A stretch of DNA of 64,000 bases, taken from positions 310,001 through 374,000 of the forward strand of contig JAMXBD010001391.1 of the NCBI GenBank assembly GCA_024138025.1, in the 5' to 3' direction. The DNA comes from Combretum micranthum. Taxonomy: Eukaryota; Streptophyta; Magnoliopsida; Myrtales; Combretaceae. The first letter of the stretch is position 1. Each line of letters opens with the position of its first letter. Made by a program: the position numbers and the translations under genes. Under the pieces are notes generated by a model. The model was not told where the DNA came from. It made no database searches and saw nothing but the letters and a program-made list of their open reading frames with translations. This document shows, piece after piece, positions 34,637-46,950 of this stretch.

Positions 34637-37600
34637 TTATCTTTTCGTTTATATTTTTCTTGTTAGAAAATTCCTTTAGTTAATCATTGGATATTTGAAG
34701 CTTAGGCCGCCTTTTTCGTTTGTAATTTTTATTTGTGTGTGTGCGTCTTTTCTTTTCTTTTCTATTTTTTTTAATTTATTAGTAAAGCTATTTTTCTTTT
34801 GCAGAAAGAATCTATCAAGGGATATATCATTATTAAACTGAATAATTTGACGCATAGTCATATCGATATATTGAAAGTACCGAAAGCGAGCAGAATATTA
34901 ATAATAAAAAGAAAAGAAGACTTTGCATCAAATTTGGACTATGGAGCCGAATTGCGTTTCCTTTTTTGACATTCACTTGCTTTTATTAGGGTGACAGATA
35001 AATTTAATTTTTGACTTAGGGGATACAACAGATGGAATCATATAACATACTTGTCACGATTGTATATGAGAAAACAATATATAGTAAGTAAATGTAATTC
35101 TCTATAGGATTTCGAAATTTTAAAGTCAACAGAATTTCTATTATTATGGACTAGTTGTTAAAAATATGCTTGGCATACATTGTTTGCATTTCTAATATTT
35201 TTTTTCTTGCCTTATTTAATTATTAGGTTCTCCAATAATATATATACATAATATTTCATTATAATTTTCTATCTTTTCCAATGTATAAGAATCATAAAGG
35301 TGTAAAGGTTATTAAGAAAAATGAAAGTAAAATAACTGCATGGTGTAAATAATAATAGCTTATGAATAAAGCTGCATCACCAAGCATATTCTCCTAGTTA
35401 CTCTTTTCTTTCGGTATTTATTTATTAAGTTTGAGTATATATGCTAATTAATGTCATGCTTTAGTTGTAAATGGGATATATATATTCGTCCTTAAATTCA
35501 TTTCTGCTTTCAAAAGCAAGACAGCTAATATTAGATGGAAACTATCGTACGTGAAAGTGGTGAGACTTACATTACATTAAAAAAAAAAAAGAAAGATAAT
35601 GGAAATTACATTGATAAAATTGTGAGTGTGCTTAATGAATACCTTCTATAATATAAAACACACTTTTTTTTTCTAGCTTTCATTTTATATTTTAAATATA
35701 TATATTTTTTCTTTCACAATCATCTAAAAATTATTATGAAAGATCATCTATATTAATATATATTTATAACAAAAAAAAAGCAAATAATATACACCTCATG
35801 TAAACATTAATAGATATTTTAAGATAGTTATTATTAAAAAAATATTTAATAGACAATATATACTACACGTGTGTACATATGATGGGTAACTATCTATCAT
35901 ATTTTAACACGTGAAATAGATAATGAGTATTAGTAACCGTTATTTGTGAACGCGGTTATATGTAAAAAATTGAATAATACTTATGGGGAGTGACTAACAT
36001 GCTTTATTTTCTTATCATATATTAATATGTCCTGATTTCTTTGCAACGCTCCAGCTATTCTGTGCAAAATAGATCCAATACGAATAGAATAGTAAGTTAA
36101 GCACATGAAAAACAGAGACAAACGTTGCTAAAACTTGAGGATATGCGTACGGTACGAAGCGAGAATCTGATTGTCAGCACACAATTGGAGGATGCCATGC
36201 CGTAAATTCAGCATCTTAACGGTTCTTTTATGGTTTAGACAATCTCTTTTTGACTTTAAAAAAACATGATTTTATATCGGTGGATCTGCATGAATCACTT
36301 TAAAATATTATTATCTATATGAAACTTCGTACTCATGTTTTCCATAATTTTAATTATTTGACGCCCAACACGAGGACTGCCTGATCGGTTTTGGCCATTC
36401 ATGCTAGCCAAGTCAAATGTATTATCTGCCACATTTTCATGCTAACATAAAATTATGGTATAATTATTGTAAACGAACCTATTAATCTACATTGGTTAGG
36501 AACATCATACATTCAATGCGTGCTTATATCCTTTCCATATTTATAAAATATATAAATAATCTCTAAATTATTGTTAAAATTTTAGAATTAGGAGGATTTA
36601 GTGATATGCAGGATCTTCACTCCTTATACATTTTAAAAAGAATATTTCAAAAGTTTTAGAATGGTATGCAGTTGACCAATATTTTAAAAGTATATTTGCA
36701 ATTTTTCAAAGTTATTATCACTTGATAAAATTTAAAAAAAAAAAGGGGGACAATACTTTTGCTGCTATCTCTTTATCTTTCAAAACTTATTAAATTTTAA
36801 CTTGAAATTTTTAAAATTTCATTAAAAAGTTATTGGTTTTTATAATTTTCCCATAATTTACAATAATTTGCCCCTCACAAGTAAAATCTTGGATCTACCA
36901 TCCATCAGCCTAAGAATTTTTTATAAACTATGTGGCCATAATTATTTAACATATGAAAATAATGCAATTTTAAATCAGGCTAATATCCAATCTAGTATTA
37001 AGCCCTTTTTTTTTTTCCTCTTTTATTGAACTAATTCATCCACTTCTTCAAAAATCATAACTAAATCTTTTGTATACAAATAGCATATCATATACAATTC
37101 CCACAACAACTCATATATACAAAATTGACATACTCACATTATTTTAAAGATCTTACTTAAAATTTAATTTAATATTTTTTCTTGGAACTAAAAATCTGTA
37201 TCTCTCTCTCTCTCCCCTCTCCTTTTTATTAAACCAACCTAGACCTAGATTACAAGCAATATTTGCATTATCAAGCTCATGTTAACTTCCATTAACCAAG
37301 GTATGGATAATTCACTGATCGGGTAGAATTATTTTGTTTTAATTTTATCCATAGATTGGATTGAAATCCAAGTAATACTTTCTTTGGACATTTTTCAATT
37401 TTGGACCATCTAATGAGCTACTTTTAGAGTGGAAGTAAGTACTAGATTCAAAATTTTACTATGGTATAATAAGAGCAATACCTCAAAAATAGTAAGATTT
37501 TCTTTTAAAGTTTATTACAAAATCGTATGATCTGGGCTAACTTGGGGTCTTCCCTTGATTGGGACATGTCTTGTTTACGTTACCTAATTTGCTACACCAA

Positions 37601-39285
37601 AATGCACATGTCAAGTCAAGCACATGGACATTGGCCTTTACATGTGTCTTTCGTTTCCTTCAAAGCAAATGGATTTAATTTTTTGAATATATATCCACAT
37701 AGGTCACATCACATCACATCACTATTATGAACATTCAAATCCTTTCTCTCTCCATAGGCCGCATTTTCCAAATGACAAGACTGCATCCTTAACCAACTAA
37801 AATTATGATTTTTGTTTTCAACTAATCTAAAATATCATAATATGTACATGACATGTCTAATTACACGTCCCTTTAAGTCCATTCCTATAAGCAATCTATG
37901 ATAAAGATCAATTCAATCCCCATATCTTCTTGACACAAGTGATTATCTACTCTCTTTTATTAGACCCAACAATTGACTATTTATTAGATTGAAGAATATG
38001 AATATTTTTGAGAGATCAAATCATAAATCTTTTACAATTTCATTTTTCCCTTAATAAATAAATAATCAATTCTTGAAAACATAAGAGATTATCTTTTTTA
38101 GATTTTTAATAAGTATCTCAATTTAGAAATATTCTATAATCAAAGATCATAAAGTTATTAACCTAATTGAAGTTAATAATGATAGGATGATTTATTACTA
38201 AAGGATGCATATAAGTATCAATTTGCAAAAAAATTGATCACATAGTAATAAACTTATAAGATTCTCAATAGTGATAAGTGATTTTCATGTTAAGTTTTGG
38301 TATTAAATAACCGATGCTAATGCCAATACTAAGGCTTGATAAAGATTGTCACTTATTTTCAAGATATATGCACTTTACAAAGAATAACTATTTTGAGAGT
38401 CAGGATTTCTTTTATTTGATTTGCTTTACCATTGTCTTTAATTAAAAATGGAAGAGAAGATGATAATTTTGTTACATCAGGCTGGCTGGTAAAGTTGCCT
38501 TAATTACCGGAGGCGCAAGCGGACTAGGCAAAGCTACGGCCCATGAATTCATCCAAAACGGAGCCCAAGTAATTATTGCTGACATTGACTCAAGCCTTGG
38601 CCCAGAAGTAGCCAAAACATTGGGCTCTTCGGCCCACTATGTAACTTGTGATGTTGCTAATGAAGCCCAAGTAGCCGAAACAGTGGAAACCGTCCTATCT
38701 CGCCACGGCAAGCTTGACATAATGTTTAACAACGCCGGCGTCACCGGCCCAGCAGTCCCGCCAAGCATAGTGGACCTTGATCTAGACGAATTCGACAAGG
38801 TCATGCAGATCAACGTCCGGGCTGTGGTTGCTGGTATGAAGCACGCCGCACGGGCAATGATCCCAATGGGTTCGGGCTCGATCCTTTGCACATCTAGCAT
38901 TAGTGGGCTTATGGGTGGACTTGGGCCTCATCCTTACACAATATCAAAGTCTACGATCCCTGGGATTGTAAAGTCTGTAGCAAGCGAGCTATGTCGAACA
39001 GGAATTAGGGTTAATTGCATATCACCAGCCCCGCTTGTAAGTCCAATGACGTTGGCCCAAATAGGGCAGTTTTATCCAAGAGCAACCCATGAACAAGTTG
39101 TGGCAATTATTAATGGGCTTGGGGAGCTTAAAGGGGCCCAATGTGAAGATGTTGATGTGGCTCGAGCTGCCTTGTACTTGGCATCCGATGATGCTAAATA
39201 TGTGTCTGGTCATAATCTTATTGTTGATGGAGGGTTCACATGCTACAAAAGTTTGAGCCTCCCTCCTTTTGATCAATTTGTGTAG
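34198..39285 (+). CDS. Short-chain dehydrogenase/reductase, two coding exons
   Basis: A classical NAD(P)-dependent SDR oxidoreductase resembling plant secoisolariciresinol-dehydrogenase-like proteins; substrate unknown. Exons are 34198-34283 and 38481-39285, with donor ag|gtatgc and acceptor catcag|g. Together they give 891 nt, 296 residues, with no stop. The exon 1 peptide starts MNPIFRKVVPKGRAFYTTE and could be a transit peptide. The Rossmann motif TGGASGLG follows at about residues 36-43. Asp in VIIADID after beta-2 favours NAD(H). NNAG, the INVRA Asn, the Ser in TSSISG and YTISK (catalytic Tyr and Lys) are all present. The C-terminus ends SLPPFDQFV. The exon is clearly richer in G/C than its surroundings. 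The start is chosen because the TATA box places upstream ATG 33669 at the cap site. Confidence 0.88.
34284..38480 (+). other. 4.2-kb intron of the SDR gene
   Basis: GT...AG intron in the SDR coding region, AT-rich, with no open frame of interest. It carries (TA)n runs at 34529-34556 and 34606-34633, a (TC)n run at about 37200-37215 and homopolymers. The frames at 34676-34861 (minus) and 37527-37730 have no family features. Confidence 0.8.
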
Positions 39286-39648
39286 GGTTTCAAAATGTTG
39301 CTTTCATTTTCACTCACTTTCTCTTACTTCTAGTCTTGATCTTACATGAATCCATCAATATATAGTGTTTATCAAATTAGATGGGATTATATACCTAATA
39401 TAAAAAAAAAAAGTAATAATAAGAAAAATAGTCTTTTTTTAATATGTTAGACCATTAATGTCTTTAATATCAACTTATACGTTTTTCTATAGTGAATTTG
39501 AAATAAAGAGAGAACTGGAAGAATAAAATAATAATATAGATTATTCATGTGGGGTTCGCAAAATGTTGAAGAGTTTTGGATAAAATAAATGTGGAAAGAT
39601 CATAGCTAGTGGAGTATCAAAGTGGTTATAACAGTGTTTTATAATGAC

Positions 39649-39898
39649 AATCCTTAATTTAATTAAAATTACTATTTCAAAGTAATTTATTAAAGAGTGT
39701 AAAGACAATTTTATCAATACAAAAACAATAAAAACATGTTTAGTTAATTTCATAAGGATAAAATAAATAACCATTTCTTAATCCTTAATTTAATTAAACT
39801 TACTATTTGAAAGTAATTTATTAAAGAGTATAGACAATTGTATCAATTGAAAACCAACAATAGCATATTTGATTAATTTCATAAGGATGAAACAACCT
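39649..39898. repeat. Tandem duplication, period 131 bp
   Basis: The word aatccttaatttaattaaa starts at 39649 and 39780. Both copies continue with agtaatttattaaagagt and end in aatttcataaggat. They differ at few positions. Confidence 0.85.
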
Positions 39899-40276
39899 AC
39901 TGCAACAAGAGAGAGGAAATTCAAAACTAACCCATTCCACTCCAGCGACCAAAATTAATGGCACCAAGTTACAATATTATCAGAGAACTATTTATATGCT
40001 TAATTAGTTATGAAATTTCCATGAGAGTGAAAATGAGAATTTTCCAATTACTTTTAAGCGTTAAAGGATTAGTTGTCTTTGTTCCTTTTAAGCATGTTTT
40101 CATATCTATTAATGACATATTGAAAAAAAAAAACCAATAATTGTTACTTATCTATTTTTTCTTAAGAATTAAAATTCTATTCCTATGTTATACTATTTTA
40201 TAAATCAAATGTGCCATAAGAAAAATTTTATCTTTAAGTATCGTTATAAGAAACAGAACAGATTTCATTGACTTTA

Positions 40277-40306
40277 ATGTATGTATGTATGTATGTATGT
40301 ATGTAT
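40277..40306. repeat. (ATGT)n microsatellite
   Basis: Seven or more ATGT units, read directly. Confidence 0.9.
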
Positions 40307-41219
40307 ATTACGTCACAACTAGAGCTTCTTACCCCTTGAAGGTGAATAATGAATAATGAGGAAGAATGAGGAAGGGCGAGGGTAGAGGAGACAGAGAGAG
40401 TTTTTAAAACATGGAAAGTTTAGGCACGATTAGATGGCATTTCCATCTGTGCTCTTACTAAGTAAAAGCTATCATCAATCAAATACATGATATTATATTA
40501 TATTACACTTTTGCTTTTTTGCGTTTTCATTTTTTCTTGGATAGTAATATATGGACAGTGTAAATAGATATCAATACAAGTCAGGTCTTACAAGTTATAC
40601 CCATCCAAGACCTAATAGATTGCTAAATTAGGGGTAGTTAAAGGTTTTTAACCCACCAACCCACCAGGTTGGACTAGGTCATCATAATTAAATTAAAAAA
40701 AAGAAAAATATAAAATTAAAATGAATATATATATATATATATATAAGAAGAAATAAGTTTAAACTAGTTTTAATGTGAAAAGCAACAATTAATGACCTAT
40801 TCACAACATTTAATGTGTTCTTATTAACAATACATGCATTTAAAAATACATTTATTGAGTTATATAAACTTTAATTCACTACAGGAATTTTTACATTGGG
40901 CGATGTTTGCAAATTTACAAACGTCGCCTTTCTTTTATAATCTGGTCACATGAATTAAATGTTAGGTAAAAAATACCATTGGTTACGTTTGCAAATAACT
41001 CATAGCTTATATGAGACATTGGTTTGATTTGCGACTTTTAGCTTATAGTAAACGTTACCAATTTATTTTATTTAAAAAATTGAAAATTTTTATTTTATTG
41101 AAAAAATTGAAAAAAAAAATTTTAAAAATTTTGAATAAACTTAAAATAAAAACCCTTCTTCAAAATGCCGCCATTTTTCGGTATATGTTTTTATTAGGAA
41201 AAAAAAAAAAAAACCCATC

Positions 41220-41860
41220 GTGGACCGACCTGTTGTAAAGTTTGGACCACTCTTTAGTATTTACTTTAGGGCACTTTCTACTTTCTCCATCTCATTCCCA
41301 CCCAAACCCTGCTCTCATCCCGCCCCCTTCCCTTTGTCATCCTCAGTTCCTTGTTTTCAATTTTTTTGTGCCATTATCTCTTTACTGTCGATCTCATCGC
41401 CCTCCATCTCCAGCAGACCACACTCCCATCACAATGCTCTCACGATTTGCTCTATTCTCTCTTCAATTGTGAATTCAAATTTATGATTTTAAGTTAAGGT
41501 TTCATTGGTTTGATGTGTTTATTTCTTATGATATAGGGATATTCAAGTAAATTAATTACCACGGGAGTTTTAGCAGGCCGAAATCTTCAAGTCCTAGTGG
41601 TTCATTGCTTTCGACAACGACCTGAAGGCCACTGATGCAAGTCTCCACCGCAGCCAGACCTCTCTCGTCCGAACACCACCCTTTGGTGGATTTGAATGCC
41701 AACCACCGCATAGCATGTGTCAGCGGCCTCCTCTATGGCCAACTAACATAGCGCCTTCACCTGGGTCGCCGTTGGACGATGACACCCACTTCCCTGTTGC
41801 CAGTACCCAAATCCGAACTGGTTGGAATTTTTTCCCCTTAACGCGCCTCTGTTCAAGTCA
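41220..41860. other. C-rich segment of unknown origin inside the CACTA element
   Basis: Markedly C-rich compared with its surroundings (ctcatcccgcccccttccc; catctccagcagaccac; accaccgcatagc). Overlapping open frames exist in two phases, but no domain is recognised. It could be a further captured host fragment, such as a 5'UTR or first exon. Confidence 0.35.
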
Positions 41861-43090
41861 AGTATGTTTTCTTTTCCTAATAATAATAATAATAGAGTTG
41901 CAATATATATAATCTAATAGCAATAGGGTTGATTGTCCTTGGTGGTTGCTTTTGTTTGGTAAGGGTTGGTTCTGTTTTAGGTTTGTTTGGATTGGTTGTT
42001 GGTAGTATTATCACCTTGTTGATGGCTGTTTTGGAGTGGGTTAGGGATGTGATTGATGGTGGTCTCAATGGTTAAGGGGTTAGGGAAGTCATTAGTGTTT
42101 CGAGCGGTGGCTAGTATTATGGTTAGAGAGAGGGAGAGATTCATGACTCACGGCTAAGAGAGGAAATGAAAAGGATCGTGCTCTGCCTGTGCACGTTATA
42201 ACTTGACATGATACAATAACCTCATAATTGCGAATATTCATGAATAAGCTCTCACTACAACATATGCCACTAAACAGATGAAAATCCATTAAATTAAAAT
42301 GGCATATAAATAATAAAACGTAGAAGTATAATCCAGCCATTTAAACTTCACTTTTTTTTTCTATTGATTTTCTCATTTTCGAGTGCAATGATCCAAAAAC
42401 ATGTATTTTATTAGTTTATAACCAAAATTCATAATAGAAGTGCACATAAAAGTGTGTCATAAGTGGAGACAAATGCCTAACATTACACAATTCAAAAAGT
42501 TGGGAATATGTACCTATAAGATAAGGGTAAGGTAGGAAATCTAAGTTCATACTTACTCACAGTAGTATACAATATATTGCTTTTTTATGCCTCTTATAAA
42601 AAAAGAAAAGTACTAATTGTTCTGAAATTGGAAAAAAATAAATAAACAATCGATAGAAATATACTCTTCATAGAGATTTATAATTGACTTTTTTAACCGA
42701 TTGATCAATCATTGTCATTTGTCATTATTCAACTTTCCAATATTTTATTCCTATTCAATTTGTATGCTTTAATTACCAATAATACATATAATTTAGCAAA
42801 AGATAGCACTTATTTATATGAGTATTAATGTTAAGTTTTAAAGTTATACATAAAAGAAGAAACTGTAAAACTATGTATCTTTTGTTTTTTCTACATCCAA
42901 TCAAACTTCCTGTTTGGATTGAATTTACAAGATGTTGGAAATAAAGTTAACACTCCAATCCTTGAAAAAAGCATATGCATGCGTACACTATGAATAGTAG
43001 TTTATAATGACGCAGTACAATTTCTGAATAGGAGGTCCCATGTTGGGCTATAAATTAAAGATCAAAAGTTATGCATATGGCAAGAAAATG

Positions 43091-44113
43091 GATACTTCTA
43101 TTTCTTTGACATGCATCGCTTCTGAGCGAATAATTCCTGGGTACGAATGTTTCTTTTCGTTTTTTTTGCCAATTATGCAGGGCTTTCTTTCTCACATATT
43201 TCTTCTCTTATAAATATGGTGGAGGCATGAGCTCAGCAAAAGCTGCTTTAGAAAGTGATACCTATGTAAGTTATCTTTGTTGTTTTCCTTGTATCCTTTA
43301 TCATACTGATTCTGTGGACTCTATCTCTGTGACAAGTACTTCTATGATAACTCTAAATGAAACCATTTCTTTCAAAATTTATGATTTGATCACCTGTTTG
43401 ATGCTGGTATTGGCATTTGAAGCTGGAAGGAAGCACAACATTAGAGTCAACACCATTTCTGCAGGTATAGAAAGTGTTACCATATGGTGGAATTTTTTAT
43501 TAATTGGAAGTATCATCGTCATAATCTTTTCTGCATTTAAAATCCCAAGTCCATTACAAAGTCGTGTTGCAATGGCAATTAGGTTTATTAATATGATGAT
43601 TGACTACTCTTTGGAAAATGCTCCTTTATAGAAAGAACTCTCTGCAGGTGAGCTGAAAAGGGATTTTATTATTTTCAGGTTGTTAACAATATGAAAAATA
43701 ATAATAAATAAATAAATAAAATTCTGACTAGACTGGCAATTATTTTGGTTAAAATAACTAGGCTTCGTATGAATCTTTGTAACAAGCTTTTATAAAAGAT
43801 CTATTATAAGTTGAATTCATCTAATGATTATAATTTATCGTTCACTGTGATTATATTCATGAATGCTGCAACACCAAGAATTGTGAATGAACAAAAGATC
43901 ATGTTTGTAACATTTTTATTTGCTGCCATTTTCATAACCACTGATCGATATGACATAACAGAGGAAGTGGGAAATATTGTTGCCTTCCTTGCATCACCCT
44001 TTGCTTCTGCGATTACTGGTGCAGTAGTTTATGTTGATAATGGTCTCAATGTAATGGGAGTTGGAGTAAACAGCCCAATATTTGAAAACCTGGACATTCC
44101 AAAGTCTAAATGA
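43091..44113 (+). pseudogene. Enoyl-ACP reductase (plastid fatty-acid synthesis), 3' half, captured
   Basis: Derived from plant NADH-dependent enoyl-[acyl-carrier-protein] reductase, which performs the last reduction of each plastid fatty-acid elongation cycle. Exon pieces: SISLTCIASERIIPG (to 43140); YGGGMSSAKAALESDT (43215-43265), carrying the catalytic Tyr and Lys; LAFEAGRKHNIRVNTISA (43407-43464); PLQSRVAMAIRFI and MIDYSLENAPL (43560-43647); [20 protein letters not shown] and the terminal [10 protein letters not shown] (to stop 44111-44113). Introns sit between them, so it was copied as genomic DNA. It is broken: an in-frame TAG at 43629-43631 after NAPL, acceptors lacking AG before the second and third pieces, and no N-terminal half. 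The 3'UTR of the source gene may continue past 44113. Only four or five exons remain. Confidence 0.85.
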
Positions 44114-45881
44114 AGGGTAGAGGAAACAATTTAGCCTTTTGTTAGGATTGAATTTGAGGTGGTAATGTGTTTAGTCGAAGTTTATCACAGGAAACAATTG
44201 AAACTTATTGTTAGGGTTGCTGCCTTTTGTGCGAAAACTATAATTATGTTATAAAAAAAAGAAAACAAGACAATGCTGCTACCAAATTAGAGTGTACTTA
44301 TCCTTGCTAGTTTTTTATTAGTGGACAATGTTTTTGTTTAGATTTATCATGAAACTTACTTTGCATTTTGGATGCTTTCTTTCTCATCTAATTGTGGATG
44401 AAACTAGCTTGTTAATGTATGATTTGTTTATTTACTCTTGATGTTATTTGCTTAAGTGCGGGAATTGGGAAAGCAGGTCATAGGTTCTCTTTATTGAAAT
44501 GAAAAAAGAGCATATGCTCTATCACCACCACCACTCGCCATCACAGCACATAACCACCTGGGTCTAACTCCAGCCTGCTCATCACTCGGATACCATTTAC
44601 CAACGGTATTCTTAGTATACGAGTGGTACTGCAATTACATTGAAGATTAGAAGCTCAATTAATCTGTTTTTCTCCTCTTCTAAGAGCAATTATAAGATCA
44701 GTGTAGTAGCTTTATGCATATATTTCACTTTGTTTAACTTATGTTTAGTTTTAGCTCTATTTTATTTATTTTTATATAAATTTTTGTGTCTTGTTGATGT
44801 TTTGGGCCTGCCATAAGATCCTACTTCAGCGATGACACTCAAAAAAGAGACTATTCTAGCTTGCTTGGCGTGATCTTAAAGTTAGGAAGATTGAGCTTGT
44901 TGTGTTGGCAATCTTGTGGATAGTGTCAACTTAGTGTTTGATTGTGTTTGGTGTTGCCATTATGTGAGTTTTAGTCCACAGATTTAATATTTTAGTGGAT
45001 TATTTTGGAAGTGTTTCACCCGGAGCTGGTTTTGTAAATTAACTTGTAATTCCTATTCTAGAGATGATTGCAAGAGTTGAATTTAATCTCCTATTATAGC
45101 TTCATGATTTAGTTGTCAGGTTTTTATCTCTTAAGTTTAAACTAATATTTATACTAAGGGAATGTTATCTGGTTTGGTCTATAAATGTATCATTTTCTCA
45201 TGCTTTAGTTGCCTTGCTTTTTCCTTTTTCCCACCTTTGAATAAGTGAAATGTTAATTTTATGCAGCAAATATTTTGTGAGCTAATTACCAGCTAGATAT
45301 AATGTTTATTTAACGTGAGGGAGATGATAAATCGATCCTGATAGGTATACCATATATACGTAGTATTTCGTCCAAATTTTAAATATTTTCCCCATCTTCA
45401 GATCAATTGTTCTTAGAATATGCACTTGGAGATGATTAGATGCTGAATTGATTTTTGCAATCATCATTTCATCACTTTACATATTTAACTTAGTGATGGA
45501 ATATACAAATGCTAACTATGATAAGAAGCCTTGTGAAATTTTGTTCCCTAGACTTACTGACCCTAAGAATTAGCTGTGTAGACTCCTACTAATTAGACCC
45601 TTCTATCTAAATTTTATTAGCCATAAAAAAACAAGTATTGTTATGTTGGTGATAATAAATGCTTTCTCTCTTGTTAAAGAAATAAGAAAACGCAAAGTCT
45701 TATCAACAAAAAATAACTAAATGGCAGAGTTAAGTTTCTGATAGGTTACAGGTTTTAGGCAGGAAGGCAGGTATGTATTTTATTCTTTGATATTCCTCAT
45801 GCAAACTTATCTAAACTTACTAAATATTATAATCCTCACAAGCTTTTTCTCTTGCCTAAACAGGTGTGACATCAACAAGTA

Positions 45882-45963
45882 AGGTAAGCCAGACTCTAGC
45901 TTAATAGTGCATGTACCTTTTAAAGCTAAGTCAAACTCTAGCTTAATAGTGCATGTACCTTTT
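45882..45963. repeat. 42-bp tandem duplication
   Basis: actctagcttaatagtgcat begins at 45893 and again at 45935, with the following gtacctttt also repeated. The copies are nearly identical. Confidence 0.85.
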
Positions 45964-46523
45964 CTTAGAGAAAACTGACTTTTAACGTGTTTACATACTT
46001 GTGGCTTAGCTTGTATTATGGGTTCAAAAGCGGTGTATTGACTGTACCTGAGACCCTTTTTTAAAATATAATCAAGTCTAAAATCATTGTCATTTATGGC
46101 TAGGGATGGTTCTGGAACATTCATCAAAGTAGCTAAGGCCACATCTGAGATTTATGCTCTTAATGTATTTAGAAAGCTAGGTAATATATGTTCCAGTAGT
46201 TGAAAATCTTGCATTTAGGATTCTTGTTGATCTTTATTGAACTGGAAAGCTTGTGTTTCTTTGTGTTGCATGTGGGTCTTGAAATTTTCCTTGAACATTT
46301 TTTTTTTGTACTTTAATAATACTTTTAGCTTCCTTCTAACCATTTTAAACTGTTACTATAGTGCACCTTTACTAAGATGCTAACAGCTCTAGTTTCACCA
46401 AAAGCACCAAATACTATGGGAGTTGGGCCTAAGCAGACCTCTCTTTCTGGTAAAAACCTCAAAGCAGTGAGTAATAAGGAAAACAAAGTCATAACTTCTT
46501 ATCTGATAATGTGCCATTGATAG

Positions 46524-46881
46524 GTTGAGCATGTAATCAAAGAGAGGAACATGTTAGATGCATTTGCTATGATTGGAGGTTACTACAATGTCCTTAAAGA
46601 AAATGTTTCACTCATGGCAAAAAACAAGTTAGTCACCAAGCTCTGAGATAATGTTCTAAATAAACTTACTATGACTTGGAACTGTTTATAATGCTTTTTG
46701 TTCTGACAGTGAATGTCCTGAAGAATTGAAAGAGGTGGTTTCAAGCTTAATTTTTGTAGCATCAATGTGTGGAGAATTCCCTGAGCTTCAACAAATCCGT
46801 AAGATGTTCATAAGAAGATATGGCAAGGAATTTGCTACTCCCAGTGTTGAAGTCCCTGAAAAGTCTGGTGTGAACTCAGAG
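46524..46881 (+). pseudogene. IST1-like (ESCRT-III-associated) gene fragment, captured
   Basis: Two exons joined by an intron with GT...AG borders (46524-46627 and 46710-46881). They translate as VEHVIKERNMLDAFAMIGGYY and onward, then ECPEELKEVVSSLIFVASMC, PELQQIRKMFIRRYGKEFA and EKSGVNSE. Plant IST1-like proteins, which act with ESCRT-III and Vps4/LIP5 in multivesicular-body sorting, share the RVEH-I-ENM start, the CP-LKEA-SS-F-A-RC block and the KYGKEF motif. The frame is open and splice sites look usable, but only the middle of the IST1 domain is present. The downstream sequence is spastin-like, so no IST1 protein can be made. An exon-like stretch at about 46372-46465 (VSPKAPNTMGVGPKQTSLSG) is of unknown origin. 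Confidence 0.75.
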
Positions 46882-46950
46882 GTAACTTGTTTATCTCGAA
46901 GAAGTTTTTCCAAACTTTGTTTCTTATTGTAATAATCACAAACAAAGTTA

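Larger units (their letters stand above)
39286..40876. other. 3' flank of SDR with small repeats
   Basis: Probable 3'UTR and then AT-rich spacer, with a possible polyadenylation word aataaa near 39503. It contains a two-copy tandem duplication (39649-39898), an (ATGT)n run (40277-40306) and an (AT)n run (40724-40745). The CACTA element begins at 40877. Confidence 0.5.

Noticed and set aside
38637..39276. Reverse-strand open frames inside the SDR exon
   Set aside because: Antisense shadows of a strongly supported coding exon.
42253..42268. cactacaacatatgcc as a separate CACTA left end
   Set aside because: Its flank (tct) matches neither right end and no subterminal repeats follow it.
43227..43631. 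134-codon frame as a gene of its own
   Set aside because: It runs through introns of the captured enoyl-ACP reductase; only parts of it are exon.
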